48,393 nucleotides of DNA from Rubellimicrobium sp. (lineage in GTDB: Bacteria; Pseudomonadota; Alphaproteobacteria; Rhodobacterales; Rhodobacteraceae): assembly GCA_019454835.1 (NCBI GenBank), contig JACFNP010000023.1:1-48393 (forward strand). Reading direction: 5' to 3'. Within the stretch, counting starts at the first letter, position 1. The number at the start of each line of letters is the position of its first letter. The notes under the pieces are model-generated. The model saw only the letters and a list, made by a program, of their open reading frames with translations, had not been told where the DNA came from and did not search any database. Below are positions 40,376 through 48,393 of this stretch, in pieces. The translations under genes and the position numbers were made by a program.

Positions 40376-41284
40376 ATGGATGACGATATTTCCCTTGCTT
40401 TCGCACCGCCCGGCGCACGGGCCAGGGCGACGGCGATGCCGGGGCGACCGCTGGACCGCATCGCGCTGCGCGACCATGTCCGCGAGGTCGAGATCGGCGC
40501 CTTCCAGCAGGAACGCGGCCATCTCCAGCGCCTGCGCTTCAACATCGTCGTCGAGGTGATCCCGGTCGCCGATGCGGTCGATGACGATGTTGACCGCATC
40601 CTGTCCTATGACCGGCTGACCGAGGCCATCGACGCCGAACTGGGCGAGGAACGCATCAACCTGCTGGAAACGCTGGCCGCGCGCGTGGCCGAACGCATCC
40701 TTGCCGCGCCGCAGGCCGAGCGGGTGTTCGTGCGGATCGAAAAGCTCGACCGGGGGCCGGGTGATCTGGGGGTCGAGATCGTCCGCTCGCATGAGGACGC
40801 CGCCACCCCGCACCGCGACCTTGCCCCGCCGCCCGCGCCGCGCGTGTGCTTTCTGGGCAATGCGCAGGTCTCGGGTCCCGATCTTGCCACGCAGATCGAC
40901 CGGCTGGCCGAGGGCGGCGCGCCGCTGATCCTTTGTGTGGGCCTGCCCGACGGTGCGCGGCCTGCGGGCGCGGGGCCGCTGGTGCAGCGGCGCATCGACC
41001 TGCTGGCCATCGAGCAGAACGCCTGGGTTCTGGCCGGACGCGACGCGCGCTGCATCGTCACCGCGACGCGCACCGAACTCGACTGGGCGATGCGGCACGG
41101 GCGGATTTCGGTCTGGGCGCCCTCGAAGATCGTGCTCGACGCGGTCGAGTCGACCCCGCCCGCCGCCGATCAGGGCGCCGGTCTGGCGGCCTGGCTGGCG
41201 GGCGAGATGGGTGCCGCGGAACTGGTGGTGCTGGGCGCACCGCTGCCCGCAGCCGATGTCCCGGTGCGCGACAGCCTGCCGTGA
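40376..41284 (+). CDS. folB: dihydroneopterin aldolase with C-terminal amino-acid-kinase-like domain
   Basis: A 302-residue protein. Residues ~25-130 are FolB-like (VREVEIGAFQQERGHLQRLR, then VRIEKLDRG), the aldolase that forms 6-hydroxymethyl-dihydropterin in folate synthesis. Residues ~150-295 form an extra domain (ILCVGLPDGARP ... SVWAPSKIVLD ... AAWLAGEMGAAELVVLGAP) whose pattern recalls the C-terminal half of amino-acid-kinase-fold proteins such as MfnE-like kinases; this assignment is inference. Ordinary FolB has ~120 residues. It overlaps folP by 4 bp (GTGA), so folB-folP-glmM form an operon. ATG 40376 is chosen because upstream codons look untranslated. Confidence 0.85.
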   Translation: MDDDISLAFAPPGARARATAMPGRPLDRIALRDHVREVEIGAFQQERGHLQRLRFNIVVEVIPVADAVDDDVDRILSYDRLTEAIDAELGEERINLLETLAARVAERILAAPQAERVFVRIEKLDRGPGDLGVEIVRSHEDAATPHRDLAPPPAPRVCFLGNAQVSGPDLATQIDRLAEGGAPLILCVGLPDGARPAGAGPLVQRRIDLLAIEQNAWVLAGRDARCIVTATRTELDWAMRHGRISVWAPSKIVLDAVESTPPAADQGAGLAAWLAGEMGAAELVVLGAPLPAADVPVRDSLP

Positions 41285-42288
41285 TCTACTGGCGCCCGAT
41301 CCCGATGCGCGACCCGGCCCGCCCGCGCGGGGCGCTGCCGCTGGCGGGCGGGGCGGTCTGGTTCGACCGGGTGGAGCGGATCGCGCGGGACGGCGCGCGC
41401 GGGATCGTGCCGCTTTCCGAGGTGCCCGGCGACCGGCTGGACGTGCTGTCCGCCCCTCGCCCGGACTTTGCCGGGCTGGCGATGGACCGCCCGCGCATCA
41501 TGGCGATCCTGAACGTGACGCCCGACAGCTTTTCAGACGGCGGGCAGCATCTTGCGCCCGAGGCCGCGCTGGCCATGGCGCGCAGGGCCGAGGCCGACGG
41601 CGCCGACATCATCGACGTGGGCGGCGAGAGCACCCGACCCGGTTCGGACCCGGTGCCGGTCGGCGATGAAATCGCCCGCGCCGTGCCGGTGATCGCGGCG
41701 ATCCGGGCGGGGTCGTCGGTGCCGGTATCCATCGACACCCGCAAGGCCGCCGTGGCCCGCGCCGCGCTGGAGGCCGGGGCCGGGGTGGTGAACGACGTGG
41801 CGGCGCTGACCCATGACCCGGCGCTCGCGCCGCTGTTGGCCGAGGCGGGGGCGCCGGTCGTTCTCATGCATCATCAGGGGCCGCCCAGGACGATGCAGCA
41901 TGATCCGCAATATGCGGATGTCGTGCTTGATGTCTACGACTGGCTGGCCGAACGCATCGCCTTTGCCGAATCCGCCGGGATTCCCCGCGCGCGGATCGTG
42001 GTCGATCCGGGCATCGGGTTCGGCAAGACTCTGCAACATAATGTGAGTCTGCTTCGTCACCTGTCGCTCTATCATGGGCTGGGCTGCGCAGTGATGCTCG
42101 GCGCCTCGCGCAAGCGCTTCATCGGCACGCTGACCGGCACGGACGATCCGCAGGCGCGGATGCCGGGGTCGCTGGCGGTGGCGCTGCACGGGGCGGCGCA
42201 GGGGGTCCAGTTCCTGCGCGTCCACGATACGGGCGAAACAAGACAGGCCTTGGGCCTGCACGCCGCGCTGGGCGGCGGGACAGGGTGA
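41281..42288 (+). CDS. folP: dihydropteroate synthase
   Basis: A 335-residue TIM-barrel enzyme that joins 6-hydroxymethyl-dihydropterin diphosphate with p-aminobenzoate; the sulfonamide target. Motifs: [41 protein letters not shown] and GASRKRFIG. An N-terminal extension of ~75 residues precedes the barrel, longer than in E. coli FolP but usual in alphaproteobacteria. The start is GTG 41281, translationally coupled to folB (overlap GTGA); ATG 41307 is an alternative. glmM starts 7 bp after the stop codon. Confidence 0.95.
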   Translation: MIYWRPIPMRDPARPRGALPLAGGAVWFDRVERIARDGARGIVPLSEVPGDRLDVLSAPRPDFAGLAMDRPRIMAILNVTPDSFSDGGQHLAPEAALAMARRAEADGADIIDVGGESTRPGSDPVPVGDEIARAVPVIAAIRAGSSVPVSIDTRKAAVARAALEAGAGVVNDVAALTHDPALAPLLAEAGAPVVLMHHQGPPRTMQHDPQYADVVLDVYDWLAERIAFAESAGIPRARIVVDPGIGFGKTLQHNVSLLRHLSLYHGLGCAVMLGASRKRFIGTLTGTDDPQARMPGSLAVALHGAAQGVQFLRVHDTGETRQALGLHAALGGGTG

Positions 42289-42295
42289 ACCGGAC

Positions 42296-43639
42296 ATGAC
42301 ACGCAAACTATTCGGAACCGACGGGTTGCGCGGCACCGCGAACCGCTACCCGATGACCGCCGACATGGCGCTGCGGATCGGCGCCGCGGCCGGGCGGTAT
42401 TTCCGCAAGGACGGCTCGGCGGCGCATCGGGTCGTGATCGGCAAGGACACGCGACGCTCGGGCTACATGCTCGAGAGCGCGCTGACCGCCGGGCTGACCT
42501 CGACGGGCATGAACGTGCTGCTGCTGGGGCCGGTGCCGACGCCTGCGGTGGGCACGCTGACCACCTCGATGCGCGCCGATGTCGGCATCATGATCTCGGC
42601 CAGCCACAACCCCTACCACGACAACGGCATCAAGTTCTTCGGGCCGGACGGCTTCAAGCTGTCCGACGAGGCCGAGGTCGAGATCGAGCGTCTCATCGAG
42701 GCCGGGGTCGAACCCGCCGATCCCAACAACATCGGCAAGGCCAAGCGCATCGACGACGGGCGTTTCCGCTATGCCGAGCGGCTGAAATCGACCTTCCCGC
42801 CGGGACTGCGCCTTGACGGGCTGAAGGTGGTCATCGACTGCGCGAACGGCGCGGCATACCGGGTCGCCCCCGAGGTGCTGTGGGAGCTGGGCGCCGAGGT
42901 GATCGAGGTCGGCACCGCGCCGGACGGCTTCAACATCAACAAGGGCTGCGGGTCCACCGACACGCGCACCTGCGCCGAAACGGTCGTCACCCATGGCGCC
43001 GACCTGGGCATCAGCCTTGATGGCGACGCCGACCGGGTGATGATCATCGACGAGAACGGCGTGGTGGCCGACGGCGACCAGATCATGGGGCTGATGGCCG
43101 GGCGCTGGGCGGTGCAGGGCCGCCTCAACGGCGGCACGCTGGTCGCCACGGTGATGTCGAACCTCGGGCTGGAACATTTCCTTGCCGCGCGCGGCCTGCG
43201 GCTGGAACGCACCGCCGTGGGCGACCGCTATGTGGTCGAGGCGATGCGCCGGGGCGGCTGGAACCTGGGCGGCGAACAGTCGGGCCATATCGTGATGACC
43301 GACTACGCCACCACCGGCGACGGCCTGCTGGCGGGGTTGCAGTTCCTCGCCGCGATGATCGAGACCGGCCAACCCGCGAGCGCCCTCGTGCGCCAGTTCG
43401 AGCCGGTGCCGCAGATGCTGAGGAACGTGCGCTACGCGGCGGGGCAGGAACCGCTGCAGGCCGAAAGCGTGCGCCGGGTCATCGCCGACGCCGAAGCCCG
43501 GCTGACCGGAGCCGGACGGCTGCTGATCCGCAAGTCGGGCACCGAGCCGCTGATCCGGGTGATGGCCGAATGCACCGACGAGAGCCTGCTGGCCGATGTC
43601 GTCGGCGGCATCGTCGCTGCGGTGGAAAGCGCGGCCTGA
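42296..43639 (+). CDS. glmM: phosphoglucosamine mutase
   Basis: A 447-residue alpha-D-phosphohexomutase that converts glucosamine 6-phosphate to glucosamine 1-phosphate for UDP-GlcNAc, peptidoglycan and LPS. The phosphoserine is S103 in [12 protein letters not shown], the metal loop is DGDADRV, the sugar loop GGEQSGHI and the phosphate-binding loop [12 protein letters not shown]. The folP-glmM pairing is common in proteobacteria. A palindromic repeat starts 15 bp after the stop codon. Confidence 0.98.
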   Translation: MTRKLFGTDGLRGTANRYPMTADMALRIGAAAGRYFRKDGSAAHRVVIGKDTRRSGYMLESALTAGLTSTGMNVLLLGPVPTPAVGTLTTSMRADVGIMISASHNPYHDNGIKFFGPDGFKLSDEAEVEIERLIEAGVEPADPNNIGKAKRIDDGRFRYAERLKSTFPPGLRLDGLKVVIDCANGAAYRVAPEVLWELGAEVIEVGTAPDGFNINKGCGSTDTRTCAETVVTHGADLGISLDGDADRVMIIDENGVVADGDQIMGLMAGRWAVQGRLNGGTLVATVMSNLGLEHFLAARGLRLERTAVGDRYVVEAMRRGGWNLGGEQSGHIVMTDYATTGDGLLAGLQFLAAMIETGQPASALVRQFEPVPQMLRNVRYAAGQEPLQAESVRRVIADAEARLTGAGRLLIRKSGTEPLIRVMAECTDESLLADVVGGIVAAVESAA

Positions 43640-43653
43640 GCGGGCCGCCCCTC

Positions 43654-43739
43654 CGTCATTGCGAGGAGCCGCAGGCGACGAAGCAACCCCGATGTTGCGT
43701 GTGAGCGGTCGGGGTTGCTTCACTTCGTTCGCAATGACG
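43654..43739 (+). repeat. palindromic repeat, loop type A
   Basis: Complete copy between the convergent genes glmM and ilvC. The left arm is CCGCAGGC; the right arm is the short TTC variant (GCTTCACTTCGTTCGCAATG), as in the copy at 3404. Confidence 0.88.
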
Positions 43740-43747
43740 ATGCGCGA

Positions 43748-43767
43748 GGGGCACCCGCAGGTGCCCC
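43748..43767 (-). terminator. hairpin downstream of ilvC
   Basis: A perfect 8-bp stem GGGGCACC / GGTGCCCC with a 4-base loop, 13 bp beyond the ilvC stop codon. No T-run follows, so intrinsic termination would be weak. Confidence 0.45.
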
Positions 43768-43780
43768 CTTGCCCCCGGCG

Positions 43781-46128
<2,348 letters not shown>

Positions 46129-46165
46129 GCGGGCGGCGCGGGGTGATCGGGCGAACGGCATGTTC

Positions 46166-46253
46166 CGTCATTGCGAGCCGCAGGCGAAGCAACCCCGACC
46201 GCTCACACGCAACATCGGGGTTGCCGCGTCGGCTGCGCCTCCTCGCAATGACG
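46166..46253 (-). repeat. palindromic repeat, loop type A, reverse orientation
   Basis: First core copy inside the composite element. The left arm is the short form (GCGAGCCGCAGGCGAAGC), and the loop is CCGACCGCTCACACGCAACA. Confidence 0.9.
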
Positions 46254-46264
46254 AGATTTTCCCC

Positions 46265-46352
46265 CGTCATTGCGAGGCGCAGCCGAAGCAACCCCGACCG
46301 CTCACACACGACATCGGGGTTGCTTCGTCGGCTGCGGCTCCTCGCAATGACG
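46265..46352 (-). repeat. palindromic repeat, loop type A, reverse orientation
   Basis: Second core copy, loop CCGACCGCTCACACACGACA. It is followed at 46353-46391 by short tandem echoes of its end (GAGTTCAATGACG, GAGTTCAACGACG, CATTCAACGACG). Confidence 0.9.
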
Positions 46353-46427
46353 GAGTTCAATGACGGAGTTCAACGACGCCATTCAACGACGGAACATGCC
46401 CTTCGCCCGATTACCCCGCCGGGGCGC

Positions 46428-47624
46428 TCAGCCGCGTGCGCCCAGACCCAGCCGCATGAGGCTGCGGCGCAGCGGGGCCAGCCCGTGCAGCGCCCGGATG
46501 CCGCCCGCGCGCAGGTCGCGCAGGGGTCGTGAGCCCGCCATCGAGGCGCGGTTCAGCAGGTCCACCCCGCCCACCCGCAGCGCGATCTCGGGCAGGCGGC
46601 GCCTCGCATAGGCGTCCAGCATCGCGCGACTGCCGAGGTCTTGGGGCCGGGCGGCGGCCAGGTCGAGCAGGCAGGTGATGTCGGCGAGCGACATGTTCAG
46701 CCCCTGCGCGCCGATGGGCGGCACGACATGCGCGGCCTCGGCCACCAGCGCCGCGCGCGGGCCGGTCAGGCCGTGGGCGATCTGGCTGATGATCGGCCAG
46801 ACCTGCCGCTTCGCCGCCAGCCGCAACGGCCCGTAAACCCAGCCCGAGCGTTCGGTCGCGGCGACCTCGAAATCAGCGTCGGACAGGGCGGCGAGACGCA
46901 AGGCCTCGGGGCCGTCCTCCATCCAGACGACGGAGGAACAGGGTCTGCCGTCCAGGTCGGGCAGCGGCACCAGCGTGAAGGGACCGCCGCGCCGGTGGAC
47001 CTCGGTGGACATGCCGCCGTGGGGCGCGTCATGGGTGACGGCAAAGACCACCGCCTTCTGCCCGTAGCGCAGCACCGTGGTTCCGATCCCCAGCGCCCGG
47101 CGCACCGCGGAATTGCGCCCGTCGGCGCCGACGACCAGCCGGACGCGGGGGCGGGTGCCGTCCGAAAGGCGCACCAGCACCTCGGCCTCGCGCGCCACCA
47201 TCGCCGCGAATCCGGTGCCGGGGCGGAAGGTGACATGCGCCATTTCGGCCAGCCGGGCGCTGATCTCGCGCCGCAGCAGCCAGTTGGGCAGGTTCCAGCC
47301 GAAGGGGCCGGTCGTCACCTCATGGGCGAGGAAGTCGCGCGTCACCCGCGCGCCGCCGTCGGCACCGCCCGCATCGACGATGCGCATGGTCGACAGTTCC
47401 ATCGCGTGGGGGGCGAGACGGTCCCACAGCCCGGCACGCTCCATCAGCCGCCGGGCGGGTTGCAGGAAGGCCGTGGTGCGCAGGTCGGCGCCGGGCGTTT
47501 CGGCCGCCGTGACCGGCGGTGCGGGATCGACGACCAGAACCCGGAACCCGGCGGCCCCGAAGGCCGCCGCCGCCGTCAGCCCGGCGACACCGCCGCCCGA
47601 GACGAGGATGTCGTGATCGCTCAT
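46428..47624 (-). CDS. UbiH/UbiF-type FAD monooxygenase (ubiquinone biosynthesis)
   Basis: A 398-residue aromatic-ring hydroxylase of the UbiH/UbiF/UbiL group. The FAD dinucleotide-binding motif is SGGGVAGLTAAAAF (residues 9-22), the mid-domain DG motif VGADGRNS, and the second FAD motif AHVVPPIGAQGLNMSLADI. It hydroxylates a prenylated phenol in ubiquinone synthesis at the inner membrane; the exact position cannot be read from sequence. Its start overlaps the stop codon of the HAD gene by 4 bp, so both are cotranscribed. Confidence 0.9.
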   Translation of the reverse strand: MSDHDILVSGGGVAGLTAAAAFGAAGFRVLVVDPAPPVTAAETPGADLRTTAFLQPARRLMERAGLWDRLAPHAMELSTMRIVDAGGADGGARVTRDFLAHEVTTGPFGWNLPNWLLRREISARLAEMAHVTFRPGTGFAAMVAREAEVLVRLSDGTRPRVRLVVGADGRNSAVRRALGIGTTVLRYGQKAVVFAVTHDAPHGGMSTEVHRRGGPFTLVPLPDLDGRPCSSVVWMEDGPEALRLAALSDADFEVAATERSGWVYGPLRLAAKRQVWPIISQIAHGLTGPRAALVAEAAHVVPPIGAQGLNMSLADITCLLDLAAARPQDLGSRAMLDAYARRRLPEIALRVGGVDLLNRASMAGSRPLRDLRAGGIRALHGLAPLRRSLMRLGLGARG

Positions 47625-48286
47625 GCCGACGGCTCGTGGCGCGTGTGCGGGGCGAGAAAGCCGGTCAGGTCGTCGGTGTGATCGTCGATCTGCGGCGCGG
47701 GTTCCTCGCTGCCGACCAGCACGGTGCGCAACCCCAGCCCGTGCGGCACGACGAGATTGCGGGCGTCATCCTCGAACATGGCCGAGGCGTCGGGCACCAG
47801 CCCCTCGCGGGCGAAGACGCGGGCAAAGGCGTCGGGCGTGGGCTTCGAGGCAAAGCCCGCATGTTCGGCGCCGTAGACCATGTCGAAGGTATCGCCGAGG
47901 CCCCGCGCCGCCAGCACACGCGCGGCATAGGCGGAATCGCCGTTGGTGAACACGACCCGGCGGCCCGGCAGCCCGGCGATGGTGCGCGCCAGCGCGGGGT
48001 CGGGGGTCAGGCCGCTGAAGTCGATGTCATGCGAATAGGCAAGGAATTCGAGCGGGTCGATCCGGTGCTCGGCCACCAGCCCGGCCAGCGTGGTGCCGTA
48101 GCGGTTCCAGTAATCCTGACGCATGGCCGCAGCGGCAGCGGCGTCGATGCCGAAGCGCTGCATGAGCCAGTCGCGCATCCGCGGCCGGATCTGGCCGAAA
48201 AGATCGACCGAGGCCGGATAGAGCGTGTTGTCGAGGTCGAAGACCCAGGTGCGCACATGCGCGAACGTGGCGTGGGCTGGGGACAT
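47621..48286 (-). CDS. HAD-family pyrimidine 5'-nucleotidase-like phosphatase
   Basis: A 221-residue HAD hydrolase with motif I FDLDNTLYP (nucleophile D17, D19), motif II VVFTNGD, motif III Lys in FASKPTPDAF and motif IV FEDDARN. The N-terminal DLDNTLYPxxxxLF pattern is typical of the yeast SDT1-like pyrimidine 5'-nucleotidase group; the real substrate is unknown. Start ATG 48286. The 107 bp to the right edge show no further gene. Confidence 0.88.
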   Translation of the reverse strand: MSPAHATFAHVRTWVFDLDNTLYPASVDLFGQIRPRMRDWLMQRFGIDAAAAAAMRQDYWNRYGTTLAGLVAEHRIDPLEFLAYSHDIDFSGLTPDPALARTIAGLPGRRVVFTNGDSAYAARVLAARGLGDTFDMVYGAEHAGFASKPTPDAFARVFAREGLVPDASAMFEDDARNLVVPHGLGLRTVLVGSEEPAPQIDDHTDDLTGFLAPHTRHEPSA

Positions 48287-48393
48287 GCCCCTGCCTATCC
48301 CCGCACCGCGCGCCGCGCAAGGCGGGGCCGGATGAGATCAGGGCCACGAACCCAACACCCCCGTGACATATGCCGCGCGGTCTGACTCAGTGC

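Larger units (their letters stand above)
46138..46419. repeat. composite element: outer inverted arms around two core repeats
   Basis: Left arm 46138-46166 (GCGGGGTGATCGGGCG, then GAACGGCATGTTCC) and right arm 46391-46419 are inverted copies with two mismatches over ~29 bp. Two reversed core copies lie between them. Together they fill the 46129-46427 gap. Confidence 0.8.

Overview
The window looks like chromosomal DNA from a high-GC alphaproteobacterium, most likely of the Rhodobacterales (Paracoccaceae/Roseobacteraceae). The evidence is the GC-rich codon use, the cobS / J-domain protein / bolA neighbourhood, the surf1-thrC-M16 peptidase-GNAT operon, a prfB without a programmed frameshift, an aerobic cobalamin pathway (cobS, cobQ) and a C-terminally extended FolB. 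No phage, plasmid or rRNA genes are seen, and there is no complete insertion sequence. Nearly all genes are housekeeping.

Layout: 1-3344 holds the 5' end of cobS, an unusual sigma-like/anti-sigma-like membrane fusion protein, a small membrane protein, a J-domain protein and bolA. 3554-6405 holds a YitT-type membrane protein, an SMR efflux protein and typA. 6771-8180 holds two paralogous outer-membrane beta-barrels. 8462-13343 holds a class A penicillin-binding protein, prfB and an Lrp/AsnC regulator. 13403-14670 is a two-gene cassette of unknown function with codon use unlike its neighbours; it is squeezed between the Lrp gene and tpiA. 14664-16761 (minus) holds tpiA, sufA, sufT and arsC. 17246-20448 holds an exported HNH nuclease, tgt and a pirin. 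Two tandem tRNA-Val genes follow, then an HU-like gene downstream of lon. 24223-33625 holds acs, hrpB, a CueR-controlled copper ATPase operon and dadA. 33988-38711 holds ccdA and the surf1-thrC-M16-GNAT operon. 38828-43639 holds cobQ and the folB-folP-glmM operon. 43781-48286 holds ilvC, a class V aminotransferase, a UbiH-type hydroxylase and a HAD nucleotidase.

The most striking feature is intergenic. A palindromic repeat of about 80-99 bp (ends CGTCATTGCGAG / CTCGCAATGACG) occurs in 26 complete copies plus several fragments, always outside genes, often starting a few bases after a stop codon and often in clusters of two or three. The arms covary, the core has two loop types, and the left arm carries two extra trinucleotides, which gives each copy an orientation. 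Several copies or clusters sit inside a second, larger inverted repeat (GGCAATCGGGCG / CGCCCGATTGCC), so the elements are nested like shells. No transposase for this family lies in the window.

Other points worth a second look are the two-gene cassette at 13403-14670; a cobyric acid synthase whose expected glutaminase nucleophile Cys is Gly; the FolB fused to an amino-acid-kinase-like domain; the sigma/anti-sigma-like fusion; and a pair of small covarying hairpins upstream of tpiA.
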